From assembly GCA_037833965.1 (NCBI GenBank), contig AP031353.1, forward strand, positions 9,922,501-9,986,500: 64,000 nt of DNA. Direction: 5' to 3'. Below are positions 36,301 to 47,883 of the stretch, piece after piece (the stretch's first letter is position 1; each line of letters starts with the position of its first letter). The stretch is from Marchantia polymorpha subsp. ruderalis. Lineage: Eukaryota; Streptophyta; Marchantiopsida; Marchantiales; Marchantiaceae. A program made the translations under genes and the position numbers. Under the pieces are notes generated by a model. It was not told the origin of the DNA. It worked only from the letters and a program-made list of their open reading frames with translations, and ran no database searches.

Positions 36301-37702
36301 ACCATAGTGTTGGTTTCCAGGTAAAAGCGTGACGGCAAGGCGCGATGAGGATAACCTCCGGGTATTCTGTTCATCACACGAATTTATGTCGAGAATTCTA
36401 AAAATATTCAGGGAACCAGATACTGTAAGCTGAGCATGTCCATATCATATCACACTGCACGAAATCATTATAGACAATAACAGCTCCCTCTTCTCACCTT
36501 GGTTGGCCCTGTTCTGTATGTAGGGGGCCTTTGTTGTCTGTCCCCACTCTGTGGGTTTTCATTGACCCACGCCCTTTTTCTGTGCAAGAAGACCACACTA
36601 CGCATTGGGGCCTGATCATGAGGCCCTGACTGACAGTTGTCCATCCCATCATCAGGTAAATCTACTGCAACTGCTCCAATTCGGAAGTCATATACGTCAC
36701 TGCCTTCCGGTGCCCAGATTCAAATAAATAATGTCTTTTTCTCAGAGAATATTAAACGAGGAATATGTGTGGAAATGTGTATTTTACGATGTTCTTTGCC
36801 TTGGGTTTCCCAACTCTCTCCCTGCATCCATCGATGGGTCTTTGGCGATCGGCCTGCATCGCCTCATGATATACATTCACATCTTGCACCCTGAGCTCCC
36901 TAAGCCAAATCAGGAGATGCGAAAATGGCCCATAGTAAGCTCCATCTTTCAGTGAGAAGCATCTATAGCCGAATGAGGGAGTTCTTCCACACAACAAGAT
37001 CTCACGTAGGGGGGGATGTACACAATGCACTGAAGAAGGCTGCAAACAAATTGACCACTATATCGGAGTGAAACTATGTACACTCTTTCCGTCGCTGTAT
37101 GTCTTTGGACTTTTGGGGTCACTTCTGAGATTTGAGAAGTTGCACTCATAGTGCGAAAATCTCCCTGGAGAACTCGATGTGGTCTTCCCATCCTTTTCGC
37201 TACATTTCCTCGGTGCCCAGTTTTCTCGCGCTCGGGAGGATGATCCACCCCAAAGCTAACGAAGAGAAGGTACACCCTAGTGGGGTGCACCTTCTCTTCG
37301 TTGCAAAGTTCTGGCAAATTCTGGTAAACTTGGTCTCGAAGAGAGCCGTTTTTTCATTGCGTCTATGTTCTCCGTCTTCACGGGGCATCTCACATATCCT
37401 CAGATTGTAAAATAGGTAAAAAAATGCCCAAAAATACTGCATCGGCGAACGAGTAGCAGATCGACCAATCCATGCAGCTCCTACGTTCTGCAGGACACAG
37501 GACGGGCTGCCTGATGCTACTTCGAGCATGTTTCTACCATATTCGGACACAAGATGCAGGACGTAGGACGACCTGAAGTTTCCCCCCCTCCCCCACCCCA
37601 CCACACACCCCGAAATATCCTTTTCGCCTCCTCTTGCTCCATTTGCATCTCTTAATTTTTATACTGCAAATGACGTCCGGGTCAATCGAGGTCAATCAAG
37701 CA
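36301..37702. other. Intergenic region with unassigned frames
   Basis: Composition returns to moderate GC. Open frames of 80-134 codons on both strands (36637-36894 plus, 36949-37317 minus, 37200-37604 minus) show no motif I recognise. The last two overlap across a strong hairpin at 37258-37302. It may be decayed repeat DNA. Confidence 0.5.
37258..37302. repeat. Long hairpin, 20-bp arms
   Basis: The left arm (AACGAAGAGAAGGTACACCC, 37258-37277) and right arm (GGGTGCACCTTCTCTTCGTT, 37283-37302) are complementary with one mismatch, around a five-base loop. It is GC-rich enough to fold as RNA. It may be a transposon end or small-RNA precursor fragment, but neither is shown. Confidence 0.85.
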
Positions 37703-38819
37703 TGAGCATCATGATGGATTTCTGGCTTCCCACCACCCAGAAGCCAGAAGCGATCGCACCAAAGTCTCGCTTGCCCTCGTCCTCACTGTGGCAGACCGGG
37801 AGGAATTTCATCCGGCCACGCTTTTGCACCGTGTCCATGCTCGAAAGGGCTGCGGATCTTCCAGGGATCTACCAGCGCATGACGACATACTTGACGGTTG
37901 AGCCCGCAGCAGCAGCAGCAGCCCGCTTCCAGCTACAGATGTAGAGCAGCTGCAAAGGAGGAGGAGGAGGAGGGGGGCAGGGAGGCAGGGAAATCTGCGG
38001 TGGTCCGTTAACTGCAGTTGAAGTAGAGGTAGCGTCCCAGCTAAAGAAGAAGGAGAGGGGTTTATGATAGATCGGTAGATGAGCGGAGGTATGGAGTCCA
38101 CAGTACACGAGGAGGGAGGGGAGTGTGCAGCAGGGCCGGGGAGACAGTCCATCTCTCGTTTTTGGTGGGTTTGCTGAGGCAGAACGTGCATGCTCAGGTG
38201 GATTTGGGCGTGCAGAGGTGGGAGGAAGGGGGAAGGGAATGGAAGGGAAGAGGGCTGATCGGCTGGGGAAGTTTCGTGAGCTCACTCACTGGCTCAGCTG
38301 CAGCAGGAGCTTGCTGGAGAGAGCTTGAATGTGAGGCGAAACTGAGCATTCAGGCTGGATGTCAGGGAGGCAGGAAGGAACGCAGGCATTCGGGGGAGAA
38401 TGACTGAAGAATGTGGAGGGGTGCAGGTCTGTGGGGAGGATGGGTATGTGCCAAAGGATAGCATGGAAGTGGTGGAGTTTTTGAATCAGCGGAAGACGAA
38501 AGTGGGGTGGAGTTGGAGAGTGGAGATCTTCTGAGCAGACGGGGTCAACGACGAAGATTCGGCAGAGACACTGGTGGAGTGCCGGTGGGGTTGCGGGAGA
38601 GAACAGCAGACGAATCTAGGGGTTCTACATTCGGAGATTAGGAGCATAGAGGAGAATTTGGGGAGACGAGTTTTTTTGGGGAACGCAGGGAAGATCGTCC
38701 CTGTGGCAGATTTCAGAATGCGCAGGAGGGGCTGAACGAGGATGAACAGCAGCGGAGATAGATTTTGAGAAAGGTCTGGTCCCTGTGAAACCGACCAACC
38801 TTTCAGCAACAGGGCAGAG
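37703..38819 (+). promoter_or_regulatory. Promoter and purine-rich leader of the zinc transporter gene
   Basis: From about 37900 the plus strand is rich in G and A, with GCA and GGA triplet runs, before the ATG at 38820. Several open frames without family support lie here (for example 38123-38407, starting at GTG) and would be uORFs if transcribed. The pattern mirrors the GA-rich leader of the MAPKKK gene. Confidence 0.5.
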
Positions 38820-41800
38820 ATGGCTCAGCGCGGGGCACTGCCGCCGCTGCGTGTGCAAGTGCCAGCTCTGGGGACTGCACCCAGCCAAAGATTGAGCAAA
38901 TATTATATGGCCTTTTCTCCTTCTACCACCCCCACCCCTGTAATTCATAACAGGCCCCATACAGGAAGGTTGTGGATCGCTGTCCTTCTGCAACTGTCTT
39001 CGCTCTATGCTGTGCATCAATGGCTAAGCAGATCGCAGGAACAGAGTGTCGTCAATTTTGCATTTCTTTCGTTTTTTGTCGCCAGTTTGGTGTTAGGGTT
39101 GCTACAGCGGCCATGGAAAGGTCGGGCAATCGGTTCATCTCAGTGGCTGCTGCTCCTGCTGAGCGGTGGTCTTCTGGCCCTTTCGTTTATGCTCCGAATG
39201 CGAGGCTTGGCAGTAGTGGGACCTCTGGAGACCATATTGGCAGATTATGCAGGGGCAGTTGTAGGCAAAGTGTTGATCAAAGCGCAAAGGAAGGTCCACG
39301 GAATTGGGAATGCGAAGGTTCGTGGAGCTGTTGCCTTGTTCGCCGGATTGTACTTTCTCTCTCAAGGCTGGGCGGTGTCTTCATGTTCTCCACTCTCATC
39401 CCTTTTCGTTCCTGTGACCAAAACTCGAACATTTGTCACAGCCAGATTGATCAGATCTGCCAAAATAGGCTCCTCAGGAGATTCTAGAACTGCTGGAGGA
39501 GAGGAGGCATTGCAGTTAGAGAAAGACTGCGCGAAGTATCTGTCGATAATTGCTCCGCTTTGTGCCGGTCTGCTCTCTTCTGTGCAGAGATTGTTGCCCA
39601 GCAGAACGAGTCTGGGGAGTATTCCTAAGAGACGACTGCAGTCTCTGACATATGTAACAGCCGGGATGGTCCTTCTCCCGGTTGCACTTTTCCAGGCGGC
39701 TGTTGCGGAAGCTGGTTCTATGGATGGGAAGGTTCTGTGGCCTTTGTTCAGCATGATAGCGTTCGGAATGGTGGGGGCATATTTTGCTGAATTCTTTTCC
39801 GAGGAGAAGCTGCTGATTTCTCCCCTTGGCACCATGCATTTTGGAATCACCGCTTGTTGTGTGTGTATATTAGAGCTCTGGCACGGTTCCAATTTTTCCC
39901 TCATCGGCTTTGTAGTTTGTTGTGCTCTTCTAGCCATTGGGGTTCGAGCTGCCGCATTCATTTCCGGAGGACTCGACTGGAATTCAATGTCTGAGCGCGA
40001 ATATTCTGGAGCGTCTGTAATGTCCATGATCCAGACGCCTCTGTATCACATTTGGACAGATGTAAAGACGAGGAAAATTGCCATGTTTCTACTCATCAAC
40101 ACGTCCTTCATGGTTGTTGAGTTTGTCTTCGGGTTCCTCAGCAACAGTTTGGGTCTTATATCCGATGCCTGTCATATGCTCTTTGACTGTGCTGCTTTAG
40201 CCATTGGTCTGTATGCTTCGTATATTTCCCGTCTTCCGGCCAATTCCAAGTTCCAGTTTGGATATGGCAGGTTTGAAGTTCTCTCTGGATACGCTAATGC
40301 GGTTTTTCTGATACTGGTTGCTTCTCTTATTGTGCTGGAATCTCTCGAGAGACTTCTGGAGCCACCCGAGATCTCGACTGGAAGCTTGCTCATCGTCTCT
40401 GTGGGCGGTCTGCTGGTTAACGTGGTCGGCTTGATTTTCTTCCATGAGGCACACCATCATGCCCACGGGAGTGGCCCTTGCGTTCACGTCCATGCACATC
40501 ATGACACCTTTGTGCCAATTCCTGCTCCCAAAAATGATAGGGATGCAAATGTTCATCATACCTCTCTGAAGACTTCTGCTCCTCCCAAAGTAGTCCACTC
40601 CTACTGGCAATCTCCTTCTCAATCTCACCATCATACTCTAGACTCTCCCATTCTAAACTTACAGGGTACGTCCCAGAGCCGAGTTGAAAACCACTCGAGC
40701 AATAGATCATCTCCACTAACCTCTTCTCATAGTGAACCTAATGAAACTAGGGCCAGTGCCCACTCTCAATTTAGTCCTCACTCACATGACGGAACTAGTG
40801 CAGTCCACGAACAGGCAGGAGGTTCACTTTATTCTCGTAATCACGAGAAGCATCAGGTTCATTCTTCGGGGAATCATACGGCTGATGGTCAAGAAGGTTC
40901 GAAGGATAAGCTCGCTCACCAGCAGCAGTCTGCACGGCAGGAGCACAACCACCTTGGAGCTCCCCAAAGGTCTGGTTCTACACATGCACACGTTCATTCA
41001 GAAAGCTGCTCACATGGTCACCACCACAACGTCGCCTCTACTGCCGTCCAGGGACACGTGGGAAATGAACAAGCTGTTACTTATCCAAAGCCCCACGAGG
41101 ATCAGAGAGGATTCTTAAAGGAGAATCCACGCAGCGGTACTGCCACCTCCGAACCGAAGTCTCCACGGCCCATTCACCATAAAGTTCATGTCTTAGCTAA
41201 GAGACCAGTACTCATGCGGTCTGCGTCCGCATTCAAGAACCAGATGGTCGTTATTCATCCTCACCATCCTCATACTAACTCTTCGTCTGGAGATACGCAT
41301 GGGCACGGTCATTTGGGAGAACACCAAGAACACAACCATGATCATCATGGACACGGGGTACATACTCATTCGGCCTTCAAGCATCAGCAGGTTGTTATGG
41401 AGTGTGACGATCATCATGACCAGAGTGCCTCTCAACCGAATTCTTCTCAGGCTGATGTTCATGGGCACGGGCACGGGCACTTTAACAATCACCATGTACA
41501 AGGTCACTCTGGAGACTACCATGGACACAATCATAGTGGGATTGACAACGATGGCGAGGACAAAATTCATCTTAGACAGCTCGTTCATATATCTGGAGAG
41601 CTCGATGGTGATTTTGACAGTGATCATCACCACCATCATAATCATAAAGCTAACGAAGGTCACTCAGGGGAGCATTCTCATCACCATGGTGGTAAACCTT
41701 GCTCACACGATCATAGTCACGAGCACGGGGGCCACGAAGGGCATGATCATCACCACCACGGTCACAGCCATGGAGATCATGACGACCATGGTGATCATCA

Positions 41801-42257
41801 ACACATAGATCACAATATGGAGGGCATATTTTTACATATATTGGCAGACACCTTGGGTAGCGTTGGTGTTGTGATTTCAACTTTGCTTATCAAGTACAAG
41901 GGTTGGCTATTTACAGATCCAGCTTGTTCTATCTTCATATCAGTGCTTATAGTATCATCCGTCGTTCCGCTCGTCAGAAACTCAGCCGAGTTGTTACTTC
42001 AAAGGGTTCCCAGGTCTGCAGAGAAACGCATTGAGAAAGCATTGAAGAAAGTGGAAGTAGTTGATGGGGTACATGATTGGCACAAGTTGCATGTGTGGAG
42101 CTACACTAATACCGAACTGGTGGGTACACTCAGGTTGCATGCGTCTTTGGGAACTGACAAACAACTTGTGCGTGGCAAAGTAACCAAAATTCTTCAAGCT
42201 GCCGGGATTTCGGATCTGACTCTGGAGGTAGAAGATCTTGAGCACGAGGATGAGTAG
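38820..42257 (+). CDS. MTP12: MTP12/ZnT5-type zinc transporter (cation diffusion facilitator) with giant His-rich loop
   Basis: Zn/H antiporter of the cation diffusion facilitator family. The Arabidopsis relative MTP12 pairs with MTP5 to load zinc into the Golgi. One uninterrupted exon encodes 1145 residues, against about 800 for Arabidopsis MTP12 as I recall. The N-terminal half (about 50-390) holds the extra multi-pass membrane region typical of ZnT5/Msc2/MTP12. The CDF domain starts near TDVKTRKIAMFLLINTSFMV. Its two zinc-site half-motifs are SDACHMLFD (His452, Asp456) and HILADTLGSVG (His1006, Asp1010). Between them, residues 541-1003 form a cytosolic loop with about 98 His by hand count, in HGHGH, HHHHH and DHxH clusters. 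The C-terminal CDF cytoplasmic domain ends DLEHEDE. The intact transport sites argue for a working protein. Confidence 0.94.
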   Translation: MAQRGALPPLRVQVPALGTAPSQRLSKYYMAFSPSTTPTPVIHNRPHTGRLWIAVLLQLSSLYAVHQWLSRSQEQSVVNFAFLSFFVASLVLGLLQRPWKGRAIGSSQWLLLLLSGGLLALSFMLRMRGLAVVGPLETILADYAGAVVGKVLIKAQRKVHGIGNAKVRGAVALFAGLYFLSQGWAVSSCSPLSSLFVPVTKTRTFVTARLIRSAKIGSSGDSRTAGGEEALQLEKDCAKYLSIIAPLCAGLLSSVQRLLPSRTSLGSIPKRRLQSLTYVTAGMVLLPVALFQAAVAEAGSMDGKVLWPLFSMIAFGMVGAYFAEFFSEEKLLISPLGTMHFGITACCVCILELWHGSNFSLIGFVVCCALLAIGVRAAAFISGGLDWNSMSEREYSGASVMSMIQTPLYHIWTDVKTRKIAMFLLINTSFMVVEFVFGFLSNSLGLISDACHMLFDCAALAIGLYASYISRLPANSKFQFGYGRFEVLSGYANAVFLILVASLIVLESLERLLEPPEISTGSLLIVSVGGLLVNVVGLIFFHEAHHHAHGSGPCVHVHAHHDTFVPIPAPKNDRDANVHHTSLKTSAPPKVVHSYWQSPSQSHHHTLDSPILNLQGTSQSRVENHSSNRSSPLTSSHSEPNETRASAHSQFSPHSHDGTSAVHEQAGGSLYSRNHEKHQVHSSGNHTADGQEGSKDKLAHQQQSARQEHNHLGAPQRSGSTHAHVHSESCSHGHHHNVASTAVQGHVGNEQAVTYPKPHEDQRGFLKENPRSGTATSEPKSPRPIHHKVHVLAKRPVLMRSASAFKNQMVVIHPHHPHTNSSSGDTHGHGHLGEHQEHNHDHHGHGVHTHSAFKHQQVVMECDDHHDQSASQPNSSQADVHGHGHGHFNNHHVQGHSGDYHGHNHSGIDNDGEDKIHLRQLVHISGELDGDFDSDHHHHHNHKANEGHSGEHSHHHGGKPCSHDHSHEHGGHEGHDHHHHGHSHGDHDDHGDHQHIDHNMEGIFLHILADTLGSVGVVISTLLIKYKGWLFTDPACSIFISVLIVSSVVPLVRNSAELLLQRVPRSAEKRIEKALKKVEVVDGVHDWHKLHVWSYTNTELVGTLRLHASLGTDKQLVRGKVTKILQAAGISDLTLEVEDLEHEDE

Positions 42258-42766
42258 TAGACCGCTTCACTCTTCGTGTTTGAAGATGAACAATCGTCGA
42301 GATAACTGATTGTTAGACAGAAGGAGTTCTGGCAAGCAGTTTGGGCGGGAGTAAGCACCTTGATGATATTGTCCGAGGTAGGAGGAACTTCGCACAGCAA
42401 CTCAAGGAAGGGATTTTACGCATTGAGCAGTGTCTGCTGAAGAGAAATAGACATTGTATTCATAGGGCATGCTCGTAAAAGCCCATAGACCCTACATGGA
42501 CAGTGCAAGTAATAGGGATGGGTTAAGAAGGAGGTGTTAGGGAGTATCACTTGGCCAGGAGAAATTCTCATGTGCATGTGAGTGCTTACCGTATATAACA
42601 CTAGAGTGGATCTTCCAGTTTTTAGCAAGGAAGTTTTCACCTCACAATGGAGTTTACTACAGACAGATCCCATAATATGCTCCAATTATGGGCAGCAGCT
42701 CTGGGCATTGAATTCCGGCTGCTGAACTGGGGGAAACGGTCAAATGTTACCATCGTCTCAATCTGT

Positions 42767-42772
42767 GAATAA
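42767..42772 (+). terminator. Probable poly(A) signal of zinc transporter gene
   Basis: AATAAA about 510 nt after the stop codon. It is the first clear match downstream. Confidence 0.45.
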
Positions 42773-45700
42773 AGGATGGCTCGCTTTAGCCGCACAAATA
42801 TTGCCTTTATTTCTTGCCTTATGTAACTGCTTTTTTTGAAGTAGGTTCCTTCTGTACAAAAGCCTGATCTAATTTTTTTCAGTCAGGGTTTGTGTTCATG
42901 GAGGTTTCAAATTTCCTTGTGGGACAGTGATGGACGCAGGTATTGCCTCTATCATTTCCACTTTCTCCTCCTATCTACAACTGGGGCGCCCTCAAACTGT
43001 CCGTCTTGCCCTCCTGAGTTTAGTTTAGCTAATTTTTCTTAATCATTCCTGTATGGTCTGCCTTTTATGTAGTAAATGTCATAACTTGTCCGCTTGTCTT
43101 GCTTGGTGAGTAACTCCCCTCTAAATCAAAAGCTTTTCTTTTCAGGGATTACTTATAGAATCTTATCTTCGTCGTCTTGAGGTTGCCACCGAGGGACATG
43201 AATGTGGGACGTGGGAGTCTTGTTTCTGTAGAGGAAGATTTGAGTGGTTTGCTGCCTCTTGTCAAGTCGACGTAACTTTTGCTGCGACCGAAAACTTTAT
43301 CCTTCCCTCTCACAAGTTTTCTGTTCAAAGATGATTAAGAATCTCATTTCTATCGTCGCTTTACAACCAAGAGAAATTCATCAGGGTGTAACTTTTCTAA
43401 CTCGGCAAGGGGCTTTCACTAGATGGTGGATGAATGGATAACCTTGTCGCAGTTTGATGTATATAGGTCTTCTGGATCAGTCTCCTTCTATGCCTCAAAA
43501 AGTTAGTCTGTCGGCTACTTCATTTCCATTTCAGTGGGTAAACGTAACTCGTAACATGCCTTCCATTTCTAGCAGAATGAGGGATACATTATAGCGGCCA
43601 AAATAAATGTGAAGCAGAATGATTTGTTTTACCCGTCTTGTGTCCAGGAGATATTCTCCTAGGGGGCATATGCATTCTGAAGTACTGTTTGGCGGGTGAC
43701 TGTAAGGGCCCATAGTTTAACGACGTCTTCAGTACCCAGTTTTCTTGAAAAGAGAATTGCTTCTTATCGTTGCTGAAGACACAAATATTAAATTGTGACA
43801 GAGGTCTGTTGCAGTCTTGTCTCAAGCATTTCAACATGAGCAGTAAGGAAGTAAACTTCTAATCTCCAAGAGAAGTCACTGATTGATTTCAACTAGAATC
43901 TTGAAGGGGACACTGAAATAGAGTCCAGGTCAAGACAAGAAGGTGCCACATATAAAGTGGCACCATAACGTAAATCTACGCTTACGTTAGTTTCCATGCA
44001 CTTAGATGTCCTCCGATTGAAATTAGTTCTGAAGGAGTGATGTTTTTACTTAGCTTATACGTAACTGCAGCAGAACGGTGCATGATATGGGTTACGAGAC
44101 ATATAACACAAAGTAGGCCTTACTCACATCTTTCAGTTGTTATACCGATGTTCATAAGCAACTTGGTGAAACAAAACTATTTCGTCAGAGCGTGTACCGT
44201 GTAAATAGTGTCTTCGGAGCAGATTGGGACTTTTGGGAGAATATGATATGGGGTGGAAGGATGCACGAATATGGTGTAAACTTGAAAACGGCCAGATGTA
44301 CATGCTGGATTTCGGCTGAGGCAAGGAAACTGGTGTACAGACTGAACGTCCAGGAGAAGTTTCCAGCCCCTTGCTTTTTCAGCTGATTACTTGGTTACAG
44401 AAGCTTATCGTAACACTGCCAGTTTATGGCTAGCACTCTGCCATACAATCCGTGTCTCCATTTCTCCTTTCTATCTTCGACCTTAGAGGGTTCTGCAGTA
44501 CATCCTTTAGTTTATGGTTTTTACTCTCGAACTTCCCTTTTGTTCCTTCCGCACAAGGTGACAATTTGAAACCTTGCAATAAAGAGGCCGTCGATTAAAC
44601 AGAGTCAATACTGTCGAACCATTCGATTCCCTTCTTTGTAGGGGACCAGAAAATGGAATGACAAGATTCCCTCTGAACCTTGAAGTGCACCAAAGGACGG
44701 TCAATTTCGGATATATCATCCAGATTGTTCAAGCTTTGTTTGCAATCACATTGGCAACTAGAAGAAGATCCACAATTATAATTGCTTTTGTTTTTATGGG
44801 ATGAAGAATCTCGTGGATCGCTCAGGTAGACCAACTTTACTGCTACCTAATGTTTGTTCCAGAAGAGAAGTCGCTGACGTAAGAACTAAGCAAAAGCTTC
44901 CAAGCTCATGGAAGTCTCTCCAGTGACAGTCCACGGACGATGTCATCCAGAGCGAACCATGCTGCACGCACGTGGCTCTCACGTCAACCAACACCACTCC
45001 ACAAAGACATCGGCCGCCTTGTGCGCCAGGTCCGAAGCTCAGGTGCCAAGTAAACCTTTTGGACATACATTCATGGGATCTGAGCTACTCCTCCGGACGT
45101 GAATCCGAAATTTCAGACCTTAGACTGAGCGGCCGCTATATGCGCCCGTCGAACACATCTTATTGGATCCACTGAAACTATACATCTGTCTCAACAGATC
45201 ACCACTTTACTCTGTGGACGTATCTCGAAGAACCTGCTGAGTTCATGCTTGAGGTTAGTGAGACGCTAGAAAATATGTTTCTAGAAGTTATCGATGTTGG
45301 ACTGCATGTAACATTGTAGATTCCACGCAGAAAATTAAAACATAATTTGTGAAACGTAAAACAGTGAGCGTATTTGGCACTCGAACAGCTTTCGTCTGCA
45401 TAGAAGCAGCTGCTAGCTTACATAGTCTTATAACTGTACAGCAAATCTAATCGTGATAAATCCTGTCAGTTTGGAACTTTGTCTTATCAAATCAAGAGAC
45501 CGACCAGCGGACATGTGTGCTGGTAGTGCCTTTATTTCTTATCTACGAACCTCGTTCTAGCTGCATTTCCTTAGCAGGATGTCATGATAATCAAGCAAGT
45601 GTATATATGAAGAAATAAATAAATAAACGTAAGGTTACATATTGTAGGGGTGAGAAAGATACATCAACTACAAAACCTGGGTGCACAACACCACACCACA

Positions 45701-46679
45701 CCAGTAGTATATAAGAGAACCAAGTATTATAGCAGCAGAGCAGTTTGTGGCTATATTCCAATACCATCACTTCAATAAACATGTCATACTGTAATCAATA
45801 TGGCATAACTCTTTGGGTCAAATAGTATAACTATCACATAGTTTCCAAAAAATGTGTTTGATTCGTTACCAATGTTATCAATAGCATCAACCTTCCTTTG
45901 GTTCAGAACAATGGACAGAGCGTGTGAAAAAAAATAAAAATAAAAAATTACCAATGTCTCCACATCCATAGACGTTGTAAAAATTGCCCAAGATAGTTTT
46001 GAAGTATTTGTGATATATCACTCACGACTCACGGAGCAAGTATCATGTTTTACAGAGAATAATGTTGCCTCGAAATTTTATGATTCTTACGATTTGTAAA
46101 TGTGGCTACGAGAATGGGAGAGGAAAAATCCGACACGGAGGGTGGAAGAACAGAGGATCACGAAGATGACGAAGATGCCAAACCTACTGCCGAGGAAGGG
46201 GAGGGGAGCCCTTTGTGGCCCCGGGGAAGTGGTGGACAAGAAAAGAGAGTGGGTCGTGGAGAGGCCGAAGGGTTGAGCAGCAGACGGCGCCTGGAAATAG
46301 CTCGCTCGCTCGTCGTGTCCTCTGCTGCGCACGCGAACATCGGCAGAGGTTTAAGCGGTCTGCACTTCTCGTGGCACGCGATTGCTCGCTCCAACCCTAA
46401 CTTGTCACCAACTCCACCACTCGCTGCAGCTCCGAGCGAGTTCCTCCTCGATCTATCAAACGATCCAGCCAAGCGTTTCTCTGGTTTCTATTTGACCGGT
46501 GGAAAATCAGGATCCAGGATGCTGAGGTCATGCGGATCACGATCGTGATGGAAGATTCTGACTGAAACACTTTGAATTTGCATCGAGTGTGTTCGCTTTG
46601 GAGGAGTGCCCGAAGTCTTCCGTCCTTATCACAGCCATTTTTTTTCTCTGGGTTTGTCGGGTCGCAAGCTTTAGGGGCG
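42773..46679. other. Intergenic region between zinc transporter and PAM16
   Basis: No gene is supported. Short frames at 44192-44386 plus, 44595-44834 minus (Ser/Cys-rich) and the last frame of 44972-45175 plus (GRESEISDLRLSGRYMRPSN) look somewhat coding-like but share no frame, motif or splice partner. Two adjacent small hairpins lie at 43942-43988. A GC-rich open frame from an ATG at 46114 to 46548 probably falls in or before the PAM16 leader. Confidence 0.5.
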
Positions 46680-47883
46680 ATGGTGAGTTCAGCTGTTAAC
46701 TCTGTGTTCACAGTTCCTCGAATGAATGATTACTCCTTTGGATTCATCCCTGGTCGATGTGATGGGGTCTTCTCATTCTTTTTGCTACATTACTGGGTGT
46801 CCCGAATTGAGGACTTGATTATTGGCAGGTTGATAATTCTTTGATTGGCTCTGTTGTCGAGTTCCGGGGAAAGTTCAGTTGCGATGGCAATTGTTTTACT
46901 GTCTGCCTTCAGGAAATCTGGATTTCCTTGACAGGGTGATGACCATGAATTTTCACTTCGAAATCAATGACCACGGGGCTGCTAGGAGATTTATGAAGAT
47001 CACGATGTAGTACTTGCATTTCGAACTTTGAGAAGCCGTCTGAATCTTGTGAGTCTCAAGGTTTTCGGAGGTTGCGGACTCTAACTTCAATTTTTGGTTT
47101 TCTTCAGGCCGCTAAAATATTAGCGAATTTGATCGTCCTCGGCTCGGGTGTGCTTCTTCGCGCTGTATCTCAAGCTTACCGTCAAGCGATTCAAAGTATG
47201 TACTGTATTCCTAGTACTATTAGGAATACAATTTCGCTCAGTAGGATCAAACAATTCGCTCATAATTTTCGACCGGTGAAAATTAGGTCATAAACTCGCC
47301 GTAGAGATTGCAGTTTTCTATGGCTGACACCCTTACTCTTGTTTCCACACATCCGATTCAGAGACCTCAGGCACATCCATCTACCGAGTTATGGTCATTT
47401 GCCTTTTTTCGTTTCTGACTGGGGTTTGGAGTTGAATTCCATCTGCCTTATATGTTTCTCACGTTCTTCAACTCGAATTGTCTGAATTTGTGAAGATGCT
47501 TCGAAATCAGGCGTAGCTCAAGAAACAGTACAAAATATGGCGAAGAGAACCAGTAAGACAATGTCTATATCTGAAGCTAGGATGATCTTAGGCGTTTCTG
47601 AGAACACCCCCATGGAGGAAGTACTGAAGGTAACTCAGTTCTCTCTTTTTGCGCTGGATTTGTGACTGAATTTGTGATGGATTGTAGCTATGAATCTGTA
47701 TATCTCGTATGGAGCATGCGCACTGATTCCAAAAATTTTGTGGTACAGAAATACGAAGCCCTTTTCGAAAGAAATGCGAAGATGGGAAGTTTTTACGTAC
47801 AATCTAAAGTTCAGCGAGCCAAGGAATGTATAGAACAGGCGCAACAATCAGAACAACAGGAACAAGAGCATCCCACCGGCTGA
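46680..47883 (+). CDS. PAM16: Mitochondrial import motor subunit PAM16 (TIM16)
   Basis: J-like regulator of the presequence translocase motor at the matrix face of the inner mitochondrial membrane. It pairs with PAM18 and restrains its stimulation of mtHsp70. The Arabidopsis homologue is known as MUSE5/TXR1 and affects immunity. Four exons (46680-46682, 47108-47195, 47496-47629, 47749-47883) join to 119 residues, the usual length. The N-terminus MAAKILANLIVLGSGVLLRA has the conserved hydrophobic anchor, followed by VSQAYRQAI. The J-like domain spans about 54-105 (ISEARMILGVSENTPMEEVL, then KYEALFERN and GSFYVQSKVQRAKECIE) and lacks the HPD motif, as expected for PAM16. The first coding exon is only the ATG, split from the rest by a 425-nt intron. 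The tail is Gln/Glu-rich. Confidence 0.94.

Noticed and set aside
44595..45175. Several coding-like short frames on both strands between the zinc transporter and PAM16
   Set aside because: They do not join in phase, differ in strand, and carry no recognisable motif.
46114..46548. Acidic then Ser-rich plus frame just before PAM16
   Set aside because: It lies in the likely PAM16 promoter or leader, and an overlapping minus frame is equally open. No domain was recognised, so at most it is a uORF.
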